Assembly: GCF_024734385.1 (NCBI RefSeq) | Contig: NZ_JANHAP010000012.1 | Location: 62,001 to 126,000 of the forward strand | From: Dasania sp. GY-MA-18 | GTDB lineage: Bacteria > Pseudomonadota > Gammaproteobacteria > Pseudomonadales > Dasaniaceae | DNA length: 64,000 bases | Direction: 5' to 3' | Part shown: piece by piece, positions 1 to 11,113 of the stretch | Numbering within the stretch: position 1 is the stretch's first letter | Layout: each line of letters starts with the position of its first letter | Notes under the pieces: generated by a model | Told to the model about the DNA's origin: nothing | The model's database searches: none | What the model saw: the letters and a program-made list of their open reading frames with translations, nothing else | Made by a program: the position numbers and the translations under genes

Positions 1-219
1 CGCATGATAGATAGGGTAAATGGCCAAACCCAACAAATAGCCACAGCCGCAGAACAGCAAAGTGTGGTGGCCGATGATATTAGTAATAATATGCACACCG
101 TGCAGGAGCTAATGAATCAAACCGCTAAAATTTCTAATGAAACTGCGCAATACAGTGAGGAAATGAGCGAGGTAGGGCGGCAGGTGATGCAGCAGGTGCA
201 GTTTTTTAAATTGCATTAG
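1..219 (+). CDS. Methyl-accepting chemotaxis protein, C-terminal fragment (5' end outside window)
   Basis: The reading frame is open from the first base of the window and ends at 217-219, so only the last 73 or so residues of the protein are seen. They form a heptad-rich helix with AAEQQ and a VADDISNNM stretch, which is the distal arm of the coiled-coil cytoplasmic signalling domain of chemotaxis receptors. This domain packs against CheA and CheW at the inner membrane. The sensor part and the conserved hairpin tip lie upstream, so the ligand cannot be inferred. The gene runs into the convergent acetoacetyl-CoA synthetase with a single base between their stops. No CheB/CheR-binding pentapeptide is visible at the C-terminus (it ends FFKLH). 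Confidence 0.8.
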   Translation, partial: RMIDRVNGQTQQIATAAEQQSVVADDISNNMHTVQELMNQTAKISNETAQYSEEMSEVGRQVMQQVQFFKLH

Positions 220-220
220 A

Positions 221-2188
<1,968 letters not shown>

Positions 2189-2298
2189 GAGCGCGTCCTC
2201 AAACGGGCAGTGGTGGCTGCAAGGGGGCGCGGGTAGCAAAAAATGCTGACTAGCTTAATGCAGCCGGATATTTATAGGGTAGACCATGGGGCTGCCTT

Positions 2299-2356
2299 GT
2301 TTAAATTAAAAACGTTTAAATTAAAAACGTTTAAACCAAAAACCTTTAAACTAAAC
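2299..2356. repeat. 15-bp AT-rich tandem repeat, about 3.9 copies
   Basis: Two exact copies of GTTTAAATTAAAAAC (2299-2313, 2314-2328) are followed by one copy with two changes (2329-2343) and a 13-base degenerate copy (2344-2356). It fills the space between the start of the acetoacetyl-CoA synthetase gene and the end of the DUF3820 gene, both on the minus strand. The unit carries a TTTAAA palindrome. It lies within about 170 bases upstream of the synthetase start, where a promoter or operator would be expected. Confidence 0.85.
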
Positions 2357-2362
2357 GTAATG

Positions 2363-2575
2363 CTACTTTTTTAAAGGCTCTATCACGCTTTCTAGGCCGT
2401 TGATTTTTATTTCTAAGGTGAGCTGTAACAGGCCGCCTAGTTTGCCTTCGGGCCAGCCTTTTTTAGCAAACCACAGCAGGTATTCTTCGGGCAGGTTGAT
2501 AAGTGGGCTGCCTTGGTATTTGCCAAAGGGCATAGCCATATTGGCTATGCTGACTAAATCCTGTTTTTCAAACAT
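2363..2575 (-). CDS. DUF3820 family small protein
   Basis: This 70-residue protein has the DUF3820 signature: an FGKYQG block near residue 17, then LINLPEEYLLWFAKKGWPEG. Family members are small cytoplasmic proteins, sometimes labelled quorum-sensing-regulated virulence factor, with no firmly established biochemical role. The length matches the family and the start is an ATG. It lies 17 bases downstream of yejK on the same strand, so the two are probably cotranscribed. I infer no function. Confidence 0.8.
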   Translation of the reverse strand: MFEKQDLVSIANMAMPFGKYQGSPLINLPEEYLLWFAKKGWPEGKLGGLLQLTLEIKINGLESVIEPLKK

Positions 2576-2592
2576 GGTTTATGCTACCGGGC

Positions 2593-3627
2593 TTATTCGT
2601 CTGCGGGCTGCTCGTTGCTGCTGGCCTGGGGTTTAAGGTGTTTATTTAATTGCTGGCGCAGGGATTTGGGGATTTGATTAAGGGTGAGCCTGCCCGACAT
2701 TTCATCAAAGGTTATATCGCTGCCGAAACGGCCCGATGAAAAGCTAATACTCATATCCTTGTCGCGGCCAAAGAAGCGTATAAAACGTTTTAGGCTGCTG
2801 CGGTCGGTGTGTATGGCGGCTAGCGGCGTTTCTTGTTTATCGCTAACAAAGCTGGAGAACTCTAAGGGCGCAGATTCATTGAGCTGGCTGGATAGGTCTT
2901 TAATCACCACCGGTTCGCCTACGCTATCGCGCTCTACGCAGTAGTCTATAACTTTTTCTTTATATTCTTTGGCTTGCTGTTCCGGCAGTTTTTCGGCGAA
3001 TTCATTAACTATGGTTAAAAACTCTTTGGTTTCGCTTTTGACATCTACGCCAACGGCAAAGCCTATGCTGTTGGTAAAGGCTTCAGTAATAACTTTGTTA
3101 CCGCGGCTGGTAATCATGGTGAGGTATTTTTGGTTGTCCTCTTCCAGCCATTCGCTGAGTTGGCACTTAATGGCGTAGTGCATTTTTTTGCTGTTGATAA
3201 AGCTGCTGGTGCTGACTTCTAGATTGGAGTCTATATACAGGGCTTCGCTGTGTTCCAGCCAAAATACATAGAGCATTTTTTGCTCCATGACGGTTTCCAG
3301 TGCCACTAAGATGTGGGCGCTGAAAGCATCTTCGCTGCTGTCCAGTTTATCGCTTAGGTCGCTAACCAGGTTTTGACTAAGGCTGATAAAGCTGATGGAT
3401 TCCTGTTGCTGTTGTTTAATCCATTGCGGAAGTGGGTTTTCTTCCAAACTGCTATCAAAATGGCCAAATTGTTTTTGCGCTGAGCGCTGAAAACTGTGCT
3501 TGAGTTGCTCAAACAGCGAAAAAATAGGGCCGCTGCTATTGGCTTCTTCGCTGCTTAATTGGCTGTTGATATCGCCGCCGGGGGCGCTGCGTTCGAGTTT
3601 GTGCAGTATGCAATGGTTTAAAGGCAT
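2593..3627 (-). CDS. yejK: Nucleoid-associated protein YejK/NdpA
   Basis: The 344-residue product matches the YejK (NdpA, 37-kDa nucleoid-associated protein) family along its full length (E. coli YejK is 335 residues). The N-terminus opens with a conserved hydrophobic strand (NHCILHKLER), followed by a charged middle with repeated acidic/serine stretches and a C-terminal basic section around the FFGRDKDMSISFSSG block. Family members are found with nucleoid DNA, but a specific activity is not established. It is likely the first gene of a two-gene unit with the DUF3820 gene. The sequence before the ATG at 3627 is pyrimidine-rich on the coding strand and has no clear ribosome binding site, so the start is only moderately certain. 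Confidence 0.87.
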   Translation of the reverse strand: MPLNHCILHKLERSAPGGDINSQLSSEEANSSGPIFSLFEQLKHSFQRSAQKQFGHFDSSLEENPLPQWIKQQQQESISFISLSQNLVSDLSDKLDSSEDAFSAHILVALETVMEQKMLYVFWLEHSEALYIDSNLEVSTSSFINSKKMHYAIKCQLSEWLEEDNQKYLTMITSRGNKVITEAFTNSIGFAVGVDVKSETKEFLTIVNEFAEKLPEQQAKEYKEKVIDYCVERDSVGEPVVIKDLSSQLNESAPLEFSSFVSDKQETPLAAIHTDRSSLKRFIRFFGRDKDMSISFSSGRFGSDITFDEMSGRLTLNQIPKSLRQQLNKHLKPQASSNEQPADE

Positions 3628-3652
3628 AGGGGGAGTCGTATTATTGGTTTAA

Positions 3653-3937
3653 TTAATGGGCGCTAAATACTTGTATGGCGTAACCGGTTTCCACCGCATC
3701 TTTCATATTGGGGTCGGCAGCGATAAGCTTGGGGTCGGCTAAAAAATGCTCGGCAATCATCTTGCGCTTGTCTATTTTAACGTTATCAAAACCCGCTTGC
3801 TCTACATAAAATTTGCACAGTAACTCGGCACCGCTGAGGTCCTTAAAGTTCACATACACCATAAAGGGGACTTCGTCGCCAGCTTTAAAATCATCAAAGG
3901 GCTGGGGCGTGTTGGCGTTAACCGAGAATACGTACAT
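3653..3937 (-). CDS. Conserved hypothetical protein, 94 residues
   Basis: I do not recognise this family. The product is a small, acidic, soluble protein with no signal peptide or membrane segment and one cysteine (LLCKFYVEQAG). The reading frame begins with ATG and sits 25 bases upstream of yejK on the same strand, with codon use like its neighbours, so it is probably a real gene. Its position suggests cotranscription with yejK and the DUF3820 gene. No function is inferred. Confidence 0.6.
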   Translation of the reverse strand: MYVFSVNANTPQPFDDFKAGDEVPFMVYVNFKDLSGAELLCKFYVEQAGFDNVKIDKRKMIAEHFLADPKLIAADPNMKDAVETGYAIQVFSAH

Positions 3938-4021
3938 AAATAGGCCTGTGCTGTTAGCGATTGAATGCAGGCTGGGATTCTAACGGATTGCAGAGTTAAC
4001 CGCGACTGTGTTTTGCGGCCA

Positions 4022-4050
4022 TAAAAAAACCACAGCCGGGCTGTGGTTTT
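4022..4050 (-). terminator. Rho-independent terminator
   Basis: Read on the minus strand, AACCACAGCC and GGCTGTGGTT form a 10-bp stem with a very short loop, followed directly by a run of T. It lies 22 bases past the stop of the 4073-4630 gene and so closes that transcript. Confidence 0.85.
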
Positions 4051-4072
4051 ACAGGGTTTGCCTGAGGGCTGC

Positions 4073-4630
4073 TTAGGGCATGGCTTTAATAAAGCTGCGC
4101 CATTTTTTCTGTGCCTCTACCACCATGCTGGGGGTGGCTTCGCCTATGCCGGCAATTTGTAGCTTGGGGTGGCGGCTGACCACTTGGCAGAGGGTGTTTT
4201 CCTGGTTGGGCGCTACGTCCACAAATAGTACGTGTTTGCCTTCGTGCAGGGCTTTTTGGAAGCGCTTAAACTGGTAGTGCGGCTCTTGTATGCCAAATAG
4301 GCCGCCCTCCCAGGTGCAGAACCCCAGCACCACTACAGCTAGGAAAATAAAGGGCACCCAGCCTGCCGCTGATTCGGTCCAGCCCGCTAGGTAGGCCACC
4401 AGTAACACGATGATGGCGGCGACTATGCCGGTTACGGCGCCTATTTCCATGGAGTGTACAACATCCTTTTTTAACACCGCTTCAACTTCGTGCAGGTGGT
4501 GATTTTCTACGTCGGCATCATTTTCGCTAAGAATATGAATTTGTGGCGTTTCAACACCGCTACTTTCTAGTTCTTGTTCGACTAGCTCTAAGTCGTCCAA
4601 GTTATCGGTAATATAAAAGTGCCTTTTCAT
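4073..4630 (-). CDS. Conserved membrane protein, two transmembrane segments
   Basis: The 185-residue product has an N-terminal soluble part (residues 1-60) that begins MKRHFYITDNLDDLELVEQELE, two hydrophobic segments at about 65-85 and 90-108, and a C-terminal soluble part. The layout is typical of conserved gammaproteobacterial proteins annotated variously as hypothetical or, without good support, as magnesium transporter-like. The soluble portion resembles an alpha/beta fold that handles its own membrane anchor. The ATG has a GAGGG ribosome binding site 7 bases upstream. The gene stands alone, with its own terminator at 4022-4050. I do not assign a function. Confidence 0.65.
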   Translation of the reverse strand: MKRHFYITDNLDDLELVEQELESSGVETPQIHILSENDADVENHHLHEVEAVLKKDVVHSMEIGAVTGIVAAIIVLLVAYLAGWTESAAGWVPFIFLAVVVLGFCTWEGGLFGIQEPHYQFKRFQKALHEGKHVLFVDVAPNQENTLCQVVSRHPKLQIAGIGEATPSMVVEAQKKWRSFIKAMP

Positions 4631-4766
4631 TATTAGACCCTCATAGGATGTGGCTTGTATAAATTATAGTCATCTGTGAGGCGCAAATATCCCTAGTTCT
4701 AGGACTAAATGGGGATAATGGGGGCAGTACTTAGAGGGTGGGTTTATTAATAAGAGACTAACGCTA

Positions 4767-4807
4767 TTAAAAAATAATACTTATACCTCAATGCTTTGAG
4801 GCATAAG
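4767..4807 (-). terminator. Rho-independent terminator after the cupin gene
   Basis: On the minus strand a 12-bp stem with one mismatch (arms 4796-4807 and 4780-4791, loop TGCT in plus orientation) is followed by a T-rich run (A-run at 4767-4777 on the plus strand). It lies about 37 bases past the stop of the cupin gene. Confidence 0.7.
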
Positions 4808-4843
4808 TAAATAGGCTGCGGGGCTGATGGCCTATGTGAGGGC

Positions 4844-5188
4844 TTATTCTATGATGGTGTAAACCTTGCGCACGGTTTCTACCACTTCGCTGGTGCCTTG
4901 CCAGCCCTTGTCAAAAGCAAAGCTATCGCCAGCTTTCACTTCGGTGACTTCGCCACTATCGGCGGTAAGTATCCAGTGGCCTTTAATAATATGGCAGAAC
5001 TCGGTAACCGCTAAGTTGAGCCTAAGCTTGCCCGGCTCGCATTCCCACGTACCCATGGAAATGCCGTCTTTTTCGTAAAAGCCACTATAGCTCTGCTTGG
5101 GCAGCTCGCCTATGGGCTCGCCAAAGGAGGGGCAGGCTTGCAAGTCGTTAAGGGCCAGGGCTTGTTGCTGCAGAGGTAAAGACGACAT
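4844..5188 (-). CDS. Cupin domain protein (cupin_3/DUF861 type)
   Basis: The 114-residue product is one small beta-barrel domain. The core has the two cupin-like motifs in loose form: an EFCHIIKGHWILT stretch around residue 65 and a GDSFAFDKGWQGTSEV stretch around residue 88. The closing part reads VRKVYTII, typical of the (S)-ureidoglycine/EutQ-like cupin_3 group. Only part of the usual metal-binding histidines are present, so catalytic activity is uncertain. The start ATG has GGAG spaced 5-6 bases upstream, and the gene is monocistronic with its own terminator. Confidence 0.75.
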   Translation of the reverse strand: MSSLPLQQQALALNDLQACPSFGEPIGELPKQSYSGFYEKDGISMGTWECEPGKLRLNLAVTEFCHIIKGHWILTADSGEVTEVKAGDSFAFDKGWQGTSEVVETVRKVYTIIE

Positions 5189-5307
5189 AAAAACTCCAAA
5201 ACTTTATTTCAATAGAGCCAAAAGTCTAGAGTATTTACCGGGCTGCTGATACGAGGCTATGGAAAATGACAGTTTGAGTATAAAAACAGCGCCTGCGGTA
5301 TAGCCCG

Positions 5308-5751
5308 TTATTGCATGGCCGCCTGCAAGCTGGCGATGGTTTGTGGGCCCAGTAGGGTTTTGTGTAGCTTGCCTTGGGGGTTGTAAACGTAGGTGGTTGG
5401 CAGGGCTATGGGGATGGCGTGGTTGAGGCTAGGTGCGGGGTCTTGCTCTAGCACATGGTAGTTAATGGCAAATTTTTGCGCTTGCTGTTGTAGTGCTGCC
5501 CCTTGTAAACCATCAAAATTAACCGCAAAAACCTGCGCCTTGCCTGCCTGTTGCTGCGCAAAGTGGTTGAGTTCGGGGATTTCCTCTATGCAGGGCTTGC
5601 ACCAGCTGGCCCAGTAATTAATAAACAACCATTGCCCCTGATAGGCGCTAAAGTCGGTGTTGGCGGTGGCTGTTTTTGCGCTGTTGCTAGCTTGTTCACA
5701 GGCGCTGAGGCTGGCAGCTAATAACAGGGCTAGGCTAAGTCGTATTATCAT
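5308..5751 (-). CDS. TlpA-like thioredoxin-fold lipoprotein
   Basis: This is a thiol-disulfide oxidoreductase of the TlpA/ResA type, predicted to be tethered to a membrane as a lipoprotein and to act in the periplasm. The frame is open upstream to 5859, but the ATG at 5751 begins a clean lipoprotein signal (MIIRLSLALLLAASLSAC, lipid Cys18), so I chose it; it gives 147 residues. The catalytic motif is WCKPC (Cys51 and Cys54) and the cis-proline loop is seen as ALPTTYVY near residue 120. It starts 8 bases after yihY ends, so the two are probably one operon. The redox partner is unknown. Confidence 0.85.
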   Translation of the reverse strand: MIIRLSLALLLAASLSACEQASNSAKTATANTDFSAYQGQWLFINYWASWCKPCIEEIPELNHFAQQQAGKAQVFAVNFDGLQGAALQQQAQKFAINYHVLEQDPAPSLNHAIPIALPTTYVYNPQGKLHKTLLGPQTIASLQAAMQ

Positions 5752-5759
5752 AAAGCGGC

Positions 5760-6596
5760 TCACGGTTGTGCTTGGCTGGCTTGGTCGCCAGGGTAATAGC
5801 CCAAGGCATGTACCCACTCGGCTCCGGCTAGAATAATTAGCCAGCTGGTATAGATCCAAATTAAAAATAAGGGGATGGCGGCAAAGGTACCGTAGATCAA
5901 CTCAAAGCTGGTAAAGCCAACCAGCCAGCTGAATAAGCTGCGTGCCCCTTCAAAGGCGGCCGTGGTTAGGATTGCACCTATCAAGGCATGTTTTATTTTG
6001 ACATGGCAATTGGGTACTAAGGCAAACAATAGGGTTAGGCCTATTACCATAAGGGCAAAAGGTGCCAGATAAAGCACTATTGGGGTGGCAAAAAACAAGT
6101 CGCTCACGGTACTAACGTATTTTAGTGAGGCCAGATAGGTTGCCAGCAGCAGCGCTAGCCCCAGGCAAATGGGCCCCAGACTAAGAATGGTCCAGTGCAT
6201 AATAAAGCTGTTAAAACCGGGCCGTTTAGAGGCGGCCGTCCAGATGGTTTCAAACATATCCTCTATGCTTCGCAGCATTAGCCAAGCGGTGATGGCTATA
6301 AAGATAATTCCCAGAGTGGTGAGCTGGCGTGCCTGCTGTGAAAAGCTGTGTATATAGCTTTGTACACTTTGGCCAGAGCTGGGCATTAAGTGGCTAAAAA
6401 TAAATTGTTCAATATCATTGCCCAGGTGTTGAAACTGGGGGATTAGCGATAATACCGAGTACATTACGGTAATAAGCGGCACTACAGCAAACAGGCTGGT
6501 GTAGGTCAGGGCTGCGGCGCGTTGGCTGCAACCATCGTTAATATACTGGCGTACGACATAAGCTATAAACTTAAAAGCGTGATGGTGGCGTAGCAT
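5760..6596 (-). CDS. yihY: YihY/BrkB family inner-membrane protein
   Basis: The 278-residue product has six hydrophobic segments and the family signature near the start (CSQRAAALTYTSLFAVVPL). Family members were once mislabelled ribonuclease BN; their actual role is unsettled, possibly envelope transport. The motif IYGTFAAIPLFLIWIYTSWLIILAGAE near the C-terminus is characteristic. It is the upstream gene of a pair with the TlpA-like lipoprotein. It is divergent from arsC, with the shared promoter space at 6597-6725. Confidence 0.88.
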   Translation of the reverse strand: MLRHHHAFKFIAYVVRQYINDGCSQRAAALTYTSLFAVVPLITVMYSVLSLIPQFQHLGNDIEQFIFSHLMPSSGQSVQSYIHSFSQQARQLTTLGIIFIAITAWLMLRSIEDMFETIWTAASKRPGFNSFIMHWTILSLGPICLGLALLLATYLASLKYVSTVSDLFFATPIVLYLAPFALMVIGLTLLFALVPNCHVKIKHALIGAILTTAAFEGARSLFSWLVGFTSFELIYGTFAAIPLFLIWIYTSWLIILAGAEWVHALGYYPGDQASQAQP

Positions 6597-6619
6597 AGGC
6601 TTTTTTGTGCTGTCCTTTA

Positions 6620-6627
6620 TGTATAAT
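6620..6627 (+). promoter_or_regulatory. Candidate -10 element for the arsC operon
   Basis: TATAAT at 6622-6627 is a perfect -10 hexamer immediately preceded by TG. It lies about 100 bases before the arsC start in the divergent yihY-arsC gap. No good -35 hexamer lies at 16-18 bases, so this is only a candidate. Confidence 0.35.
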
Positions 6628-6725
6628 GCTTTTTTATTTTAGCGGCGATGGCTGCCAGTATAACCAAGCCAGCGCTGACTACTAGAGCTAACGTTGATTA
6701 CCCGCGACTTTAACCAGAGGTTTTT

Positions 6726-7710
<985 letters not shown>

Positions 7711-7736
7711 TTAGCGCGTCAGCTTATAGGTTTACT

Positions 7737-8141
7737 ATGTCCAATAATTATCAGCGTTTAAGCGGCTACACTTTTTATACCGTGCTGTTTAGCTACGCCA
7801 GCTTACTGGTGCTGTATGTGCTGACGCTATTGATGTACCCCAGTTGTGGCCGCTCCGGGAATTTGCTGATTGCGGGTTTACACCTAGTACCGCTGTTGTG
7901 CTTTTTGCCCAGCCTGATGCGCCAGCATATACGCAGCTATGTGTGGTTTTGTTTTATGTTACTGGGTTATTTTTTAGTCGCAGTGCCCAATGCTTTAGGG
8001 TGTAGCACCGTGTTAAATATTTTAGAGCCTATACTGGTGGTGATTTTATTTACTGCTGCCATGATGCATGTACGCTGGCGCTCGCGAGCGCTTAAAGCCC
8101 GCAGCGCGGTTGCTGAGCACGATAACGAGAGTGAAGTATAA
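7737..8141 (+). CDS. DUF2069 family membrane protein
   Basis: The frame is open from 7650, but the ATG at 7737 begins the hydrophobic protein directly (MSNNYQRLSGYTFY) and avoids a long overlap with the preceding gene. The 134-residue product has four predicted transmembrane segments and the DUF2069 pattern (YTFYTVLFSYASLLVLYV at the start, LHLVPLLCFLPSL in the middle). DUF2069 genes commonly follow a wrbA-like gene, which supports the assignment. The molecular role is unknown. It ends 9 bases before sppA. Confidence 0.8.
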   Translation: MSNNYQRLSGYTFYTVLFSYASLLVLYVLTLLMYPSCGRSGNLLIAGLHLVPLLCFLPSLMRQHIRSYVWFCFMLLGYFLVAVPNALGCSTVLNILEPILVVILFTAAMMHVRWRSRALKARSAVAEHDNESEV

Positions 8142-8150
8142 GGAAGTCAT

Positions 8151-10004
8151 ATGACAGAAAAAAAACCGGGCATTATTCGTAGAAGCTTTGGCTTTTTAGG
8201 CCGCTTAATTTCATGGCTGCGGGTGATTATAGTCAATGGTGTTTTTGTATTGATGCTGTTGTTTGTTATTTCGCTTTTTTCTAGTAAAAAAATGCCCTCC
8301 ATACCCGAGCAGGGAGCTTTGATACTTGAGCCTAAGGGTACAGTAGTGGAACAGCTCAGCTATATAGATCCGCTGATGAATTTAATGGCGGATAATAATC
8401 CTAGAGAGCAAGAAACCTTACTGGCCGATATGATAGACGCCATATTGCTGGCCAAAGACGACCAGCGTATTAATAGCCTGGTGATTAAAACCGATTACCT
8501 AATGCGCGGCGGCCTCAGTAAATTACAAGAAGTGGCAGCGGCCTTAGCAGAGTTTCGCAAAAGCGGTAAAAAAATTGTGGCGGTGGCGGATTATTACAGC
8601 CAAGACCAATATTTATTAGCGGCTCAAGCTGATGAGATTTACATGCACCCCATGGGCGGCGTAGCCATACAGGGTTATGGTTTGTACCGCAGCTATTACA
8701 AAGAAGCGCTGGATAAATTATCGGTAGATTTTCACGTGTTTCGGGTGGGTGAGTTTAAATCCGCACTAGAACCCTTTATGCGCAATAATATGTCTGAGCC
8801 AGCGAAAGAGGCCAACCTGGGCTGGTTAAACCAATTGTGGCAGCAATATAGCAATGCTATCGCCCAGCGCCGTGGTTTAGAGTTAGTCGACATTAATACC
8901 TATGTTAACGAAATAGATAAGCTACTCGCACGTCACAATGGCGATAGCGCACAGGCGGCTGTGGCTGCAGGTTTGGTCGATGGTTTGAAAAGTCGCGATG
9001 AAATCAATCAAACCTTAATAGAATTAGCCGGTGGCGAGAATGACGAGGGCAGCTTTCAAGGTATCGCCTTTGAGCGCTATCTGTGGTTAAAAAAACACGA
9101 GCTGAAAAAACAGCAAAGCAAGAATGTAGTGGGGGTGATAGTAGCCGCTGGTAATATTAGCGGTGGCAAGCAGCCACCGGGTAGCATAGGCAGCGATACC
9201 CTAAGCGAGTTGATACGGCAAGCGCGCAAAAATGATGCAGTAAAAGCCGTGGTATTAAGAGTGGACAGCGGCGGCGGCAGCGCTTTTGCCTCTGAGTTAA
9301 TACGTCGCGAGCTGGAGTTGTTAAAAGCCTCAGGTAAACCCTTAGTGGTTTCTATGGGTAGTATGGCGGCTTCTGGTGGTTACTGGATTTCATCCTTGGC
9401 GGATTTTATTTGGGCAACGCCTACCACCTTAACGGGGTCTATAGGTATTTTTGGCGCCTTCCCCACCTTGGATAAAAGCTTTAATCGCCTAGGTATCTAT
9501 AACGATGGTGTAGGCACTACTGCCGTAGCCGATGCTTTTAGAGTTGACAGGCCCATGAACCCCATCGCGGCCCGAGCCATACAAAAAAACATAGAGCACG
9601 GTTACCAGCAGTTTTTATCCATAGTGGCGCAGGGCCGCGATATGAGCGAAGAACAGGTGGCCGATATAGCCGAGGGTCGCGTTTGGTCGGGGCAAGATGC
9701 TGAGCGTTTAGGCTTGGTGGATGGCTTAGGGGGTTTAAAACAGGCGATAGATTCTGCGGCCAAACTGGCCAGCCTGTCAGACTACCGGGATCAGCTTATT
9801 GAACGGCCGCTATCCCCCAAAGAGCAGCTGCTGCGCCAGTTAGGCCAGGTGTTAGTGCAGCCCTTGCAAGGGGTTTTAAGCCCGGTATTACCTAGCCAGT
9901 TGCAACAGCTGATGGCTCCCTTTAAAGAGGCTAGTCAATTTTTGCAGAGCATGAGTGACCCAGCCGGTTTGTATGTGCGCTGTACGGATTGCCTGGCACC
10001 ATAA
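8151..10004 (+). CDS. sppA: Signal peptide peptidase SppA, 67-kDa type
   Basis: The 617-residue inner-membrane serine protease degrades leftover signal peptides in the periplasm. Seen: one N-terminal membrane anchor (about residues 24-44), a first catalytic-like half with Lys203 in GEFKSALEPF, and a second half with the nucleophile Ser408 in MAASGGYW. The Ser/Lys dyad is split between the two halves, as in E. coli SppA (618 residues). The ATG has AGGAAG upstream. It is the last gene of the arsC run and converges on glpE with 14 bases between. Confidence 0.95.
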   Translation: MTEKKPGIIRRSFGFLGRLISWLRVIIVNGVFVLMLLFVISLFSSKKMPSIPEQGALILEPKGTVVEQLSYIDPLMNLMADNNPREQETLLADMIDAILLAKDDQRINSLVIKTDYLMRGGLSKLQEVAAALAEFRKSGKKIVAVADYYSQDQYLLAAQADEIYMHPMGGVAIQGYGLYRSYYKEALDKLSVDFHVFRVGEFKSALEPFMRNNMSEPAKEANLGWLNQLWQQYSNAIAQRRGLELVDINTYVNEIDKLLARHNGDSAQAAVAAGLVDGLKSRDEINQTLIELAGGENDEGSFQGIAFERYLWLKKHELKKQQSKNVVGVIVAAGNISGGKQPPGSIGSDTLSELIRQARKNDAVKAVVLRVDSGGGSAFASELIRRELELLKASGKPLVVSMGSMAASGGYWISSLADFIWATPTTLTGSIGIFGAFPTLDKSFNRLGIYNDGVGTTAVADAFRVDRPMNPIAARAIQKNIEHGYQQFLSIVAQGRDMSEEQVADIAEGRVWSGQDAERLGLVDGLGGLKQAIDSAAKLASLSDYRDQLIERPLSPKEQLLRQLGQVLVQPLQGVLSPVLPSQLQQLMAPFKEASQFLQSMSDPAGLYVRCTDCLAP

Positions 10005-10018
10005 TTGGGCGGTAACTG

Positions 10019-10336
10019 CTAACTCTCGGTTACGGTGGCGTACTGTGTGCGCCACTCTTCAAAGCCGCCATCCATGCTATAAACTTCACTAAAGCCTTGG
10101 CTGGCAAAAAAGTCGGCAGCGCCCTGGCTGCTATTGCCGTGGTAGCAATACACAACCAAGGGTTTGCTGTGATCTTGCTGCTGGATAAAAGCCTGCACAT
10201 TGTTGTTATCTATGTGTATGGCCCGTTCTATATGTGAGCTGATAAAAGAGGCTTGGTCGCGTATATCGACTAGGGTGGCGTCTTGTTCATCTAACAGGGT
10301 CTTGCTGTCGCTAATGGATAGGCGTTTGAAAGTCAT
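10019..10336 (-). CDS. glpE: Thiosulfate sulfurtransferase GlpE
   Basis: This is a single-domain rhodanese of 105 residues. It moves a sulfane sulfur from thiosulfate to an acceptor such as cyanide or thioredoxin in the cytoplasm. The active-site loop YCYHGNSSQGAA carries the catalytic Cys64 and matches GlpE closely. The DIRDQASFISSHIERAIHI segment is the rhodanese N-terminal signature. It is a lone gene convergent with sppA. Confidence 0.93.
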   Translation of the reverse strand: MTFKRLSISDSKTLLDEQDATLVDIRDQASFISSHIERAIHIDNNNVQAFIQQQDHSKPLVVYCYHGNSSQGAADFFASQGFSEVYSMDGGFEEWRTQYATVTES

Positions 10337-10453
10337 GGCGCTGCCTGTAGTTTTTGTGAGTAAAGGTCATTATTATACGGCCCGCAGCCAGCGATAGCAG
10401 CTCAATAACATAATAATCTGAAACCGTCTGTATGATCTTAAGGGGATAGGGCA

Positions 10454-11020
10454 GTGCCTAAAGCCAGCGATTTAAAAAAGGGAGATGTGGTAGCAATTAA
10501 AGGTGCTCCGCATATTGTTAAGCATATAGAAGTAAAGTCACCTTCCTCCCGAGGCTCTGCGACCTTGTATAAAATTCGCTTTAAGCACGCGCAAACGGGG
10601 CAAAAAGTGGATGAGAGCCTGAAGGGTGATGATATGTTGGCGGATATAGATTTTGAGCGTCGCAAAATGCAATACTCCTTTCGCGACGGTGAAGCCTATG
10701 TGTTTATGGATGATGAAGATTACAGCCAGCACAGCTTAACTGCAGCCGAACTAGGCGATGATAGATACTATATTGTTGAAAACATGGAAAGCGTAGTGGG
10801 TATGTTAGTGGCGGGGCAGTTGCTAGGCATAGAGTTGCCACAGTCCGTTGCCATGACGATTAGCGAGACTAGCCCGGGTATTAAAGGTGCTAGCGCCTCG
10901 GCTAGAACCAAGCCCGCACACTTTGTTACAGGCTTGGTTATCCAAGTGCCCGAATATATAGATGTTGGTGAAACAGTAAAAATTAATACCGAAGATAACC
11001 GCTTTATGTCGCGGGCTTAG
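10454..11020 (+). CDS. efpL: Elongation factor P-like protein EfpL (YeiP)
   Basis: The 188-residue, three-domain protein is the EF-P paralogue EfpL/YeiP, which helps ribosomes past difficult stretches. The tip of the first domain reads SPSSRGSATLYK, with Arg33 where EF-P carries its modified Lys34; that arginine distinguishes the YeiP group. It begins with GTG at 10454, preceded by AAGGGGAT at 10439-10446. No EpmA/EpmB genes are near, in keeping with an unmodified arginine tip. It stands alone between glpE (divergent) and the PilZ gene. Confidence 0.93.
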   Translation: MPKASDLKKGDVVAIKGAPHIVKHIEVKSPSSRGSATLYKIRFKHAQTGQKVDESLKGDDMLADIDFERRKMQYSFRDGEAYVFMDDEDYSQHSLTAAELGDDRYYIVENMESVVGMLVAGQLLGIELPQSVAMTISETSPGIKGASASARTKPAHFVTGLVIQVPEYIDVGETVKINTEDNRFMSRA

Positions 11021-11113
11021 CCCGCTGCTTAGCAATTAGCCCACACAGCCGCAGAGCTTTCAGCTATATTAGTTAGCTATTAGCTGTAACCCGCCCAAGA
11101 GATTAGCCTTACT

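Noticed and set aside
5752-5859. N-terminal extension of the TlpA-like gene
   Set aside because: The extension is read from within yihY, and it would place a lipoprotein signal 36 residues into the protein. The ATG at 5751 explains the signal.
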